Source: Cypionkella sp. (GTDB taxonomy: Bacteria; Pseudomonadota; Alphaproteobacteria; Rhodobacterales; Rhodobacteraceae). Taken from it: a DNA stretch of 17,835 nucleotides. The DNA lies in the NCBI GenBank assembly GCA_023255415.1, contig JALRIN010000046.1, forward strand, positions 1 through 17,835, in the 5' to 3' direction. The translations under genes were made by a program, and so were the position numbers. The notes beneath the pieces are model-generated. The model was not told where the DNA came from, searched no databases, and saw only the letters and a list, made by a program, of their open reading frames with translations. Positions 7,507 to 15,049 of this stretch are shown one piece after another. Position 1 is the stretch's first letter. Each line of letters starts with the position of its first letter.

Positions 7507-7824
7507 TCATTCAAGCGGTGGATCTGTCGCAGGGGCAAGATCTTGATACATCTGTTGGGCTTGGGTCGCAGGGCCGCGGATTTCACCCAAGGCGAGCACG
7601 CGCACCACCCTGATTTGGCGGCCCTGAGGAAAGGTCAGCACATCGCCCAGATGCACGCCATGCGCCGATTTTCGGCAGGGCTGGCTGTTCAGGCGCAGAT
7701 GCCCCGATGCCACCAGATCCGCCGCCAGCACCCGTGATTTAAAGAACCGCGCCGCCCAAAGCCATTTGTCCAACCGCACGCGCGGCTGGACAAAAGGATC
7801 AGGCTTGGCGCTTGGCCCCGCCAA
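7507..7824 (-). CDS. S4-domain RNA-binding protein (Hsp15/HslR-like)
   Basis: A small basic protein of up to 105 residues. The S4 RNA-binding motif occupies ~16-65: VRLDKWLWAARFFKSRVLAADLVASGHLRLN, then a KSAHGVHLGDVLTF segment. Hsp15-like proteins bind the 50S subunit carrying stalled nascent chains; whether this one does so is inference. The start is uncertain. The frame is closed by the helicase TGA immediately upstream, leaving a TTG directly after that stop (7824) or a GTG just before RLDKWLW (7779). No strong Shine-Dalgarno is seen, so translation is probably coupled to the helicase. It precedes fdxA by 50 bases. Confidence 0.85.
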   Translation of the reverse strand: MAGPSAKPDPFVQPRVRLDKWLWAARFFKSRVLAADLVASGHLRLNSQPCRKSAHGVHLGDVLTFPQGRQIRVVRVLALGEIRGPATQAQQMYQDLAPATDPPLE

Positions 7825-10677
7825 TCAGAGCTTGGCCTTCAGCGCCATCAAAGCGGCGAAGGGATTGTCGGGGTCGATCGGCTTTTCAGCGCGCGGGGGG
7901 CGCTGTTCGTAGGTTTTCGGCTTGTGGTCGTCGCGCGCGCCACCCTTGCCTTGCGGCTTGCCGCCCTTGGCATGATCGCGCTTGGCCTCAGAACGTTTGC
8001 CCTCGGGGCGCGGGCCACGCGGGGCGTCGCCGTCTTTGCGCGGCTCGCGCGCAGGCCGGTCACCACGCGGTGCGGCGTCAGCGCGTGCCGTGCCTTCTGG
8101 ACGCGGGCCGCGTTCAGGGCGCGGGCTGCGTTCAGGACGTGCACGCGGCTTTGGCGCCCAAGTGAAGGTGTAATAGGCCTCCATCTCGGGCACTGCTTCG
8201 GGGTCGGGATGCACGAAAGCCGATTCTTCTTCGGTGATCGGCTGGATCGGTGCGTTAGGATCAACGGCAACCGGAACCGGTGCGGCCTTGACCTTTGGCC
8301 GTTCAGCCTTTTCGCCCTTATAGCCCAGACCGCCCATCAGATCGCTGAACTGTTCCAGCGTCATGCCAGTGATCGACAACATGTCCGGCGTGGCTTCAAA
8401 GCCCGCACGGCTGTCTTTGGTGCGCAAAATATCGGCCAGACGTTCCAGCATGTCGATGCGGATCGCACGCGCGCCTGCGGGGTGATAGCCTGCGAGCGTG
8501 TAATGCACCGCCGGCACAGCGGCGATATTGGGGATGGTCACCAGACCCGGAGGCGGGCTTTCAGGGAATTCTTCCAGACCGTTCCACAAAGACCACAGCA
8601 CCAGCCGCAGGCGGGTTGGCGCCGGCTTCAGCAGCGCGGGCAAAAAGATGGTAAACTGACCAAAGCGCACGCCATGTTTGCGCAGCGCGCCACGGGCCTC
8701 TTGGTCCAGATCCTTGACCTCGGTTGCGATCTGATCGCGTGGGATAACCCCCAAACCTTCGGCCAAACGAAAGGCAAAGCCACGTGCAAGCCCGGTCAGC
8801 GTCTCGTCACGCCCCATCGCTAGCAAAGGGTCAAACCCTGCGGCAATCTTGCGGTCGATGAAATGCTGCAAGCGCCGGCGCACTTTATCCGCGACATCGG
8901 GGCCTGCTTCGTCATCGACAAAAGCCTCGACCACAGGGCGGACGATATCGCCCCCCTTGACCAGTTTCCCCATCGCTGTGGTGCCCCACATCAGGCCCCC
9001 CTGCTCGGTGAAATCCAATTCGGTATCGGGGGCATTGTAGAACCGATCCGCCCGCAGGTGGAATTCTGGTTTCAACGCCGCAATCGCTGCCTGGCGCAGG
9101 GTATGCGCCTCTTCCGAAGAGGCGGCCGCGTCCTGTTGGAAACGGAACCCCTCAAGACGGCCAACGAATTCGCCCTCTACTGTTACTTCGCCCTTGTCAT
9201 TCACCTCGGCCACGAGGGTCTCCTTCTGCTTCAACCGCCGCATCAGCACAGATGTGCGCCGGTCAACAAATCGTTGCGTCAGTGCCGCGTGTAACGCGTC
9301 TGACAATCGGTCTTCTACAGCGCGCGTCTCGTCGCGCCAATGGCTTTCGTTCTCTACCCAGCCTTTGCGCTGAGCAACATAGGTCCAGGTGCGAATATAG
9401 GCCAGCCGTTTCGAGATGGTATCAATGTCGCCGCCGGCTTTATCAATGCGCGCGATGGCTTTTTCCAGCCATTCTGAAGGGATTCTGGTCTGCGCAAGCC
9501 CACGCCCGGTCAAAAAGTCGAAAATCCGCGCCAAAAGCGTGACATGCTCCACTCCAGCGGCATTGCGGAAGTCGGGCACGCGGCAGACATCCCAAAGCAA
9601 TTTAATCCGCTGAGGTGTGTTCAACTTGTCACGCACCTCGGGCAATTCGATCAGATATTTCAGCGCCAGCACGTCATCGGCATCGCGCGCACGGGCCAGC
9701 CATTTGTTTTGTGTCGGCGCTTCAAGGCTGCGCAGCAGCCGATCAACGCTGCCAAATTCCAGCGCGTGGTTACGCCATTCCAGTTTGCGGATCGGGTCAA
9801 AGCGGTGCTCTTGGATCGCCTCGATGGTTTCTTCGTCCAAGGGGCGCACCTCGCCCGTCACGCCAAAGGTGCCGTTTTCCTGATAGCGCCCGGCGCGGCC
9901 TGCGATCTGCGCCAGCTCTTGGGGATAAAGCGCGCGCATCCGGCGACCGTCAAATTTCGAGGTGGCGGCAAATGCGATGTGTTTCACATCCAAATTCAGC
10001 CCCATGCCGATGGCATCGGTGGCCACCAGATAATCGACCTCGCCGTTTTGATACATCGCCACCTGGGCATTGCGGGTGCGCGGGCTTAGTGCGCCCATTA
10101 CCACAGCACAACCGCCCTTTGTGCGGCGGATCAGCTCGGCGATGGCATAGACGTTTTCCACTGAAAAAGCGACGATAGCAGAGCGTTCCGGCATCCGGCT
10201 GATCTTTTTCTGCCCGGTATAAGTCAGTTCGGAAAAGCGTTCGCGTTTGTGAAACTGCACGCCTTGGATCAGCCCCGCAATCGCAGGCCGCATGGTTTCG
10301 GCGCCCATAAACAGCGTCTCGTGCAGCCCGCGCGCACGCAGCAGACGGTCGGTAAAGACATGGCCACGCTCGGGGTCGGCGCAAAGCTGGATCTCGTCCA
10401 CCGCGACAAAATCGGCGCCAATGTCCAAGGGCATCGCCTCGACGGTGCAGACCCAATATTGCGCGCGGTCTGGCACAATACGTTCTTCGCCCGTCATCAG
10501 CGCCACCACCGATGGCCCGCGTGAGGCCACGATGCGGTCATAAACCTCGCGCGCAAGCAGGCGCAGCGGCAGGCCGATCACCCCGGTGCGATGGCCCAGC
10601 ATCCGTTCAATCGCGTAATGGGTTTTTCCGGTATTGGTCGGCCCAAGGACCGCCGTCACCCTGTGGTGCGCGTTCAT
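7825..10677 (-). CDS. Suv3-like DExH-box RNA helicase with basic disordered tail
   Basis: A 950-residue ATP-dependent RNA helicase of the Suv3/Ski2-like class, related to the mitochondrial degradosome helicase. Motif I is GPTNTGKT (12-19), motif II VDEIQ (93-97), motif III FMGAET (123-128), then TDAIGMGLNLD (220-230) and motif VI QIAGRAGR (257-264). The Suv3-type C-terminal domain continues to about 780. From about residue 841 to 935 the chain becomes a low-complexity Arg/Pro/Gly/Lys tail (RPERSPRPERGPRPEG), likely disordered and RNA-binding. It closes with a non-repetitive NPFAALMALKAKL. A 21-base gap follows the TPR gene, and its TGA directly abuts the S4 gene. The likely role is RNA unwinding in decay or ribosome-related processing; substrates cannot be read from sequence. 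The ATG at 10677 begins 11 residues before motif I, as expected for the family. Confidence 0.92.
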   Translation of the reverse strand: MNAHHRVTAVLGPTNTGKTHYAIERMLGHRTGVIGLPLRLLAREVYDRIVASRGPSVVALMTGEERIVPDRAQYWVCTVEAMPLDIGADFVAVDEIQLCADPERGHVFTDRLLRARGLHETLFMGAETMRPAIAGLIQGVQFHKRERFSELTYTGQKKISRMPERSAIVAFSVENVYAIAELIRRTKGGCAVVMGALSPRTRNAQVAMYQNGEVDYLVATDAIGMGLNLDVKHIAFAATSKFDGRRMRALYPQELAQIAGRAGRYQENGTFGVTGEVRPLDEETIEAIQEHRFDPIRKLEWRNHALEFGSVDRLLRSLEAPTQNKWLARARDADDVLALKYLIELPEVRDKLNTPQRIKLLWDVCRVPDFRNAAGVEHVTLLARIFDFLTGRGLAQTRIPSEWLEKAIARIDKAGGDIDTISKRLAYIRTWTYVAQRKGWVENESHWRDETRAVEDRLSDALHAALTQRFVDRRTSVLMRRLKQKETLVAEVNDKGEVTVEGEFVGRLEGFRFQQDAAASSEEAHTLRQAAIAALKPEFHLRADRFYNAPDTELDFTEQGGLMWGTTAMGKLVKGGDIVRPVVEAFVDDEAGPDVADKVRRRLQHFIDRKIAAGFDPLLAMGRDETLTGLARGFAFRLAEGLGVIPRDQIATEVKDLDQEARGALRKHGVRFGQFTIFLPALLKPAPTRLRLVLWSLWNGLEEFPESPPPGLVTIPNIAAVPAVHYTLAGYHPAGARAIRIDMLERLADILRTKDSRAGFEATPDMLSITGMTLEQFSDLMGGLGYKGEKAERPKVKAAPVPVAVDPNAPIQPITEEESAFVHPDPEAVPEMEAYYTFTWAPKPRARPERSPRPERGPRPEGTARADAAPRGDRPAREPRKDGDAPRGPRPEGKRSEAKRDHAKGGKPQGKGGARDDHKPKTYEQRPPRAEKPIDPDNPFAALMALKAKL

Positions 10678-10698
10678 ATCTTGTGCCTTTGGCTGAGG

Positions 10699-11259
10699 TT
10701 AAAGGTCTTTGCCCTGAAGCTTGGTTTCGATTCGCCGAATGGCTTGGTCTACCCCATCGGCATGCGGGTTTATAGCGAGAGCGGCGCGATAAACCTCTAA
10801 AGCCTCACTTGGCTTGTCCAATTCCTCAAAAATCGCCCCAAGCCCCGCAAGCGCGCCAAAATGGCGCGGGTTCAGCGTCAGCACTTGGCCGATATCAGCG
10901 ATGGCTGGCCCCAGATTTCCGGTTTGATAATAGGCGGTGGCGCGTGCATTCCAGCCTTCGGCGAATTCAGGGTCATGGTCGATCAGTGCGGTCAGATGTT
11001 CGATCGCCACCTCTGGCGCACCATGAGCCATGGCGTTGCGCCCACGTTCCAGCAAAAGATCCATCGCAGGCGAACCCGATTTCGACCATTCGATCCAAAT
11101 GTCTTGGGTGATACGCTGTGATTCGGCCTTATCCGCGGTTTTCAGCCGCGCAAACAGATCATCCAGCGTCGCGGTCTGGCCAAAAGCAGACGCGCTGGCC
11201 ATAAAAACCAGCACAAGTGCCGCAACGATACGATTGTGTAACCCAAGATGCGCTTTCAT
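10699..11259 (-). CDS. Secreted tetratricopeptide-repeat protein
   Basis: A 186-residue protein. An N-terminal signal peptide (MKAHLGLHNRIVAALVLVF then MASASAFGQ) has a likely signal peptidase I site around AFG/Q, so the protein should be periplasmic. Three TPR-like helix pairs follow at about 68-98, 100-133 and 134-167 (AIEHLTALIDHDPEFAEGWNARA, YYQTGNLGPAIADIGQVLTLNP, LDKPSEALEVYRAALAINP). TPRs bind partner proteins; the partner is unknown. The frame could start at a TTG at 11286, but the ATG at 11259 gives a standard signal peptide. It is first in the helicase series, 21 bases upstream of it, and divergent from the SCP2 gene with 62 bases between starts. I saw no clear promoter in that gap. 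Confidence 0.85.
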   Translation of the reverse strand: MKAHLGLHNRIVAALVLVFMASASAFGQTATLDDLFARLKTADKAESQRITQDIWIEWSKSGSPAMDLLLERGRNAMAHGAPEVAIEHLTALIDHDPEFAEGWNARATAYYQTGNLGPAIADIGQVLTLNPRHFGALAGLGAIFEELDKPSEALEVYRAALAINPHADGVDQAIRRIETKLQGKDL

Positions 11260-11321
11260 AAAGCCAAGGTAACTTAAGCTGTGCAAAATTCCAGTGCCCA
11301 GCGATCACGAAGGAGAGCATT

Positions 11322-11609
11322 ATGAGCGATGTGATAACAGGCGCGGTTGCAGCACTGGCGACCAAGCTGCCAAACGGCTTTGACGGGGTGGCGAAATTCG
11401 TGATTTCGGATGCGGGTGCGATCATGGTCGACGCCGATGGCGTGCGCGCCGGCGACGAGGCCGCTGATGTCACCCTGACTGCCTCGGCAGCCGTGTTCCA
11501 AGCCATGCTGGCCGGCGAGATGAACCCGACAACCGCTTTTATGACCGGCAAACTCAGGGTTGAGGGCAGCATGGGCCTTGCCATGCATCTTGGCGCGGCC
11601 ATCGCATGA
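11322..11609 (+). CDS. SCP2 sterol-binding domain protein
   Basis: A 95-residue protein that is essentially one SCP2 domain: KFVISDAGAIMVDADGVRAGDEAADVTLTAS, VFQAMLAGEMNPTTAFMTGKLRVEGSMGLAMHLG. The final GKLRVEG-MG-AM run is the family signature. SCP2 folds hold hydrophobic ligands such as lipids or acyl-CoA; the ligand here is unknown. AGGAG lies 8 bases before the ATG. The stop overlaps the start of the hydrolase gene as ATGA, so the two should be translationally coupled and may act on the same lipid. Confidence 0.93.
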   Translation: MSDVITGAVAALATKLPNGFDGVAKFVISDAGAIMVDADGVRAGDEAADVTLTASAAVFQAMLAGEMNPTTAFMTGKLRVEGSMGLAMHLGAAIA

Positions 11610-12538
11610 CCCAAGCGCCGCTTTACGCCATTGCCCAAGGCCCCGATGCAGGAGCCGGATTTTATCTGCGCGCAGCCGACGATGTGCAGCTGCGCTTGGG
11701 TCTTTGGCAGCACAAAGCGGCGAAAGGCACGGTGCTGCTGATCCCCGGCCGCACCGAATATATCGAGAAATATGGCCCAGCGGCAGCCGATCTGCGCGCA
11801 CGCGGCTTTGACACTTTGGTGATTGATCTGCGCGGCCAAGGGCTTGCGGACAGGCCTTTGGGTGACAGGCTGACCGGCCACGTCGTTGATTTTGCAGAAT
11901 ATCAGCTGGATATCGAGGCGATGATCGGTTTTGCCCGCGCCAAGGGTCTGGCCGAACCTTACTATCTGCTGTCGCATTCGATGGGCGGCTGCATTGCCCT
12001 GCGCGCGCTGATGCGTGGGCTTGGTGTGCAAGCGGCGGCGTTTTCGGCGCCAATGTGGGGCATCTCGATGGCGGCTTGGCTGCGGCCAGTGGCAAGCGTG
12101 ATCGCCACCGCCTCGCGCTGGTTCGGACTGGAGGGCAAATACGCCCCCGGCACCGGCGCCTCGACCTATGTGCTGTCACAGGGCTATCTTGGCAATACGC
12201 TGACCAGTGACCCCGATATGTGGGAATTTATGCGCCAACAGGCCGAATCGCATCCCGATCTGACCTTGGGCGGTCCCAGCCTTGCTTGGGTCGATGCGGC
12301 GCTGGCCGAATGTGCAGCCCTTGCGCGGCTGCCATCCCCTGCGATGCCCTGCTATACCGCGCTTGGCACGGCGGAAAAGATCGTCGACACCGCCCCTATT
12401 CATGCCCGCATGGCCGGTTGGAAAAACGGGCAGTTGCAGCTTTTTGCCGGGGCCGAACACGAGGTGATGATGGAGGCCCCCGCCACCCGCAAGGCGGTGT
12501 ATGACAAGATCGCCGCGCTGTTTGACGCCAACCGCTAA
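11606..12538 (+). CDS. Alpha/beta hydrolase, lysophospholipase (PldB)-like
   Basis: A 310-residue serine hydrolase resembling monoglyceride lipase/lysophospholipase L2. VLLIPGRTEYIEKYGPAAADL and TLVIDLRGQGLADRP are the early strands and oxyanion region. The nucleophile elbow is LLSHSMGG, with S125 as the catalytic serine and a serine instead of the usual first glycine of GxSxG. The acid is probably E257 (LGTAEKIVD), with D261 as an alternative, and H285 (GAEHEVMME) is the histidine. No signal peptide is seen, so it is cytoplasmic or membrane-peripheral. The start overlaps the SCP2 stop (ATGA). It converges on the Anbu gene with a 4-base 3' overlap and no intrinsic terminator between. Substrate unknown; lysophospholipids or monoacylglycerols are the family guess. 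Confidence 0.9.
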   Translation: MTQAPLYAIAQGPDAGAGFYLRAADDVQLRLGLWQHKAAKGTVLLIPGRTEYIEKYGPAAADLRARGFDTLVIDLRGQGLADRPLGDRLTGHVVDFAEYQLDIEAMIGFARAKGLAEPYYLLSHSMGGCIALRALMRGLGVQAAAFSAPMWGISMAAWLRPVASVIATASRWFGLEGKYAPGTGASTYVLSQGYLGNTLTSDPDMWEFMRQQAESHPDLTLGGPSLAWVDAALAECAALARLPSPAMPCYTALGTAEKIVDTAPIHARMAGWKNGQLQLFAGAEHEVMMEAPATRKAVYDKIAALFDANR

Positions 12539-13260
12539 ATCAGGATCTGGGTAAAGCCGTCGCGCAGCGCTTTGGACCAAGCCTCTGACATCGCGCGGAA
12601 TTTTTCGTCTCCGGCCTCGATGCGGCGTTCGCGGCTGATGCAAAGCGCGTCTTTTTCGATGATGGCAAGATCCAGCGGCATCCCCACCGAAAGATTTGAG
12701 CGCAGCGTCGAATCCATCGACAACAGCACCGCCTTTTCCGCATCTTGCAACGAGGTTTGCGGAGTGACAACGCGGTCCAGAATCGGTTTGCCGTATTTAT
12801 GCTCGCCAATCTGCAAAAACGGCGTGTCTTCGGTCGCCTCGATGAAATTGCCCTCGGGATAGATCAAAAACAACCGCATCGGCCCGCCGCGCCGCTGTGC
12901 CGCCACGATCATCGAGGCCGAAGCCCCCTGTTTCATCGCATGCAGCTTTTCGTCGATCTCAAGCCGGACCGCAGCCAGCGTCTCGCCAATGATCGAGGCC
13001 ATTTTCAGCATCGTCGGCGCCAGCATGATCGAGGTTTGCTCGCTGGCGTCATGCGCCTCGATCGCTTCGCGCAGCCGCATGATCGTGGTCTGGGTTACCG
13101 AAAGCGAACCTGCCGTGACGATCGATATCACCCGCTCGCCCTTGTTTTCAAAGTGAAACATCTTGCGATAGGTGGCAATATTATCAAGACCCGCGTTAGT
13201 ACGGGTGTCCGACAGCAAAACCATGCCTTCATTCAGCAAGAGCCCAACGCAGTAAGTCAT
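12535..13260 (-). CDS. Anbu, proteasome-like (HslV-related) peptidase
   Basis: A 241-residue Ntn hydrolase of the bacterial Anbu family. Removal of the initiator Met exposes Thr (MTYCVGLLLNEGMVLLSDTRTNAG), the expected N-terminal nucleophile. Counting that Thr as 1, D17 and K32 (in YRKMF) match the proteasome D17/K33 pair. ERVISIVTAGSLSVTQ and GNFIEATEDTPFLQIGEHKYGKPILD are further family stretches. Known Anbu proteins assemble into ring-like or open-spiral oligomers; peptidase activity has been hard to show. The frame runs 18 residues further upstream, but the conserved MTYC start has GGAG 7 bases before it. It is last in the four-gene operon, 28 bases after the transglutaminase gene. No regulatory ATPase gene is nearby. 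Confidence 0.93.
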   Translation of the reverse strand: MTYCVGLLLNEGMVLLSDTRTNAGLDNIATYRKMFHFENKGERVISIVTAGSLSVTQTTIMRLREAIEAHDASEQTSIMLAPTMLKMASIIGETLAAVRLEIDEKLHAMKQGASASMIVAAQRRGGPMRLFLIYPEGNFIEATEDTPFLQIGEHKYGKPILDRVVTPQTSLQDAEKAVLLSMDSTLRSNLSVGMPLDLAIIEKDALCISRERRIEAGDEKFRAMSEAWSKALRDGFTQILI

Positions 13261-13288
13261 TCCAATCTCCGAAGCATTGGCGGCTAAG

Positions 13289-14095
13289 CTATTGCTGTTG
13301 CAACTGAACTGCAACGGTCACTTCAAGCGATTCCGTGCCAAGGCCGCGCGAAATGCCACGTATGGGGGCGGCGTCTTGCGCGTCTAGCCCCGAGCCAAGC
13401 CGAATATAGCGCGCGTCTGGGCAGCAGCGATTGGCCGGATCAAAGCCGATCCAGCCGATACCGGCGACAAAAACCTCGGCCCAAGCGTGCGAGGCCTCAT
13501 GCGCAAGCCCAGTGTCATCGGCCTGCAAATAGCCCGAAACATAACGCGCAGGCACCCCCGCAGCACGTGCCGCCGCAATCACCGCATGGGCGTGATCTTG
13601 GCACACGCCTTCGCCCTGCGCCAAGGCCTGCGCGGCGGTAGTATGGGCGTGGGTGGTGCCCGGGCGATAGGCGATGCGGTCCGATACCGCGGCTGACAGC
13701 GCGTGGCAGCCCGCCAACAGATCGGGGCCATGCAACAGCGCGCCCAGATCGGCCAGGGCGGCATCACTTTGGGTGGCTTGTGTGGCGCGCAGATAGGCAA
13801 AGGGCGGGGTTACCTCTTTATGACCGCGCAGCACGCCCGCCAGATCGCTGGTTTCTACCTGACCTTGCACCCGCACCTCGATCTCGCTGACAGGGCCCGC
13901 AATCGTCCAGCCCTGCACCCAATCGCCCGCGCCATCACGAAAGCCGCCGCCCATGCTGCCGCCAGAAACCGTCACGTTCCATTCGATCAGCTTTTGGCCG
14001 TCAAAGCGCGAGGGCGACAGGCGGTGGCTTTGCACCACCCCGCGCACCGGCATGTCATAGCGATAGAGCGTGCGGTGATCGACCGTAAGCAGCAT
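13289..14095 (-). CDS. Transglutaminase-like cysteine protease family protein
   Basis: A 268-residue protein with an N-terminal beta-rich bacterial transglutaminase N domain (~1-85, LLTVDHRTLYRYDMPVRG) and a C-terminal papain-like core. The catalytic triad is visible: C165 in GEGVCQDHAH, H203 in EASHAWAEVFV and D219 in GFDPAN. Bacterial members are usually thought to be peptidases or amide-transfer enzymes rather than true cross-linkers. No signal peptide is seen, so it is cytoplasmic. The start overlaps the alpha-E stop by one base (TAATG), which implies coupled translation. With the ATP-grasp and alpha-E proteins it forms the set repeatedly found next to Anbu. Confidence 0.93.
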   Translation of the reverse strand: MLLTVDHRTLYRYDMPVRGVVQSHRLSPSRFDGQKLIEWNVTVSGGSMGGGFRDGAGDWVQGWTIAGPVSEIEVRVQGQVETSDLAGVLRGHKEVTPPFAYLRATQATQSDAALADLGALLHGPDLLAGCHALSAAVSDRIAYRPGTTHAHTTAAQALAQGEGVCQDHAHAVIAAARAAGVPARYVSGYLQADDTGLAHEASHAWAEVFVAGIGWIGFDPANRCCPDARYIRLGSGLDAQDAAPIRGISRGLGTESLEVTVAVQLQQQ

Positions 14096-15045
14096 TATTG
14101 AACATCCCCCGAGAGATAGGCGTTATGGATCACCGTGCCCAGCCTTGCGGTGTCTTCAATAAACCGCGTCAGAAACTCGTGCAGCCCCTCGTCGAAAATC
14201 CGGTCGGTCGATTGATTTTCCAACCCCGTCAGCAACCGCTGGGCGGCCTCTTGCGCCGGGGTTGAAGCCCCGTAGAACTTAGCCAGACGCGCCAGATGAT
14301 TGTTCATCCCAGCCATGCAGGTGATCAGCGATCGCGGGCATTGCGGGTTCAAGATCAGGAAATCGGCGATCTTGGCCGAGGTCACCTCGCCGCCGTAGGC
14401 CCAAAGAAACGCCCGATGCGACGACATCGCCCGCAGCAGCATCGACCATTGTTCGTTATCAAGACCCGAGCCCACATATTCGGCCTTGGGCAGCAGCACA
14501 TAATATTTCACATCCATCAGGCGCGCGGTGCTATCGCCGCGTTCAAGGTAATAGCCAAGGTTCAAGAAACTATAGCCATCATTGCGCAGCAAGGTCGCAT
14601 CAATCGCGCCGCGCAGCATGGCGGTATGGCGCATCACCCATTCGGTCAGGGTCGACAGCTCTTGGTTGGGCCTGCGCCGCGCCACGATCTGGCGCATTTC
14701 CTGAAAGGCCGAGTTCAGCGCGTCCCAGACCTGCGTGGTCAAAGCCGTGCGCACAATGCGGCCATTCTCGCGGGCACGGGTGATGCAAGACACCACGGAA
14801 TTGGGGTTATCGGTGTCGAAAAACAAATAGCTTTCAATGTTTTGCTGCGTGGGGGCGCCGTATTTTGCGGCGTAACCCGTGGCATTGCCACTGGCGCGCA
14901 ATAGACTGTCCCAATCGGAATGATAGCCTTCGGCGGTGGGCAAAAGCGCGATGCGCGCGCCCACTTCCAGCAGCCTTGCGGCGGTTTCGGCCCGTTCCAT
15001 ATTGCGGGCGATCCAGTAAAGGTTGTCGGCGGTTCTGCTTAACAT
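14095..15045 (-). CDS. Alpha-E domain protein
   Basis: A 316-residue, mostly helical protein of the alpha-E (DUF403) family. The diagnostic N-terminus MLSRTADNLYWIARNMERAETAAR is present, written here as two overlapping motifs: LSRTADNLYW and MERAETAARLLEV. Later stretches with DSTARLMDVKYYVLLP and NPQCPRSLITCMAGMNNHL are typical. No enzymatic activity is established; it co-occurs with circularly permuted ATP-grasp proteins and is sometimes fused to them. The gap to the ATP-grasp gene is 4 bases, and GGAG 7 bases before the ATG lies inside the end of that gene. Length is normal for the family. Confidence 0.93.
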   Translation of the reverse strand: MLSRTADNLYWIARNMERAETAARLLEVGARIALLPTAEGYHSDWDSLLRASGNATGYAAKYGAPTQQNIESYLFFDTDNPNSVVSCITRARENGRIVRTALTTQVWDALNSAFQEMRQIVARRRPNQELSTLTEWVMRHTAMLRGAIDATLLRNDGYSFLNLGYYLERGDSTARLMDVKYYVLLPKAEYVGSGLDNEQWSMLLRAMSSHRAFLWAYGGEVTSAKIADFLILNPQCPRSLITCMAGMNNHLARLAKFYGASTPAQEAAQRLLTGLENQSTDRIFDEGLHEFLTRFIEDTARLGTVIHNAYLSGDVQ

Positions 15046-15049
15046 CTGC

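Noticed and set aside
8090..8160. Imperfect repeats in DNA near the helicase 3' end, first suspected as a repeat array
   Set aside because: The repeats follow codon periodicity and encode the Arg/Pro tail; units and spacing are irregular, so it is not CRISPR or a non-coding array.
7924..8823. + strand open frame (299 codons) opposite the helicase gene
   Set aside because: No recognisable domain, no ribosome site, and it lies entirely antisense to a well-supported helicase.
11159..12179. Two overlapping - strand open frames (290 and 301 codons) across the SCP2 and hydrolase genes
   Set aside because: Compositionally odd translations opposite two motif-bearing, coupled genes; shadows.
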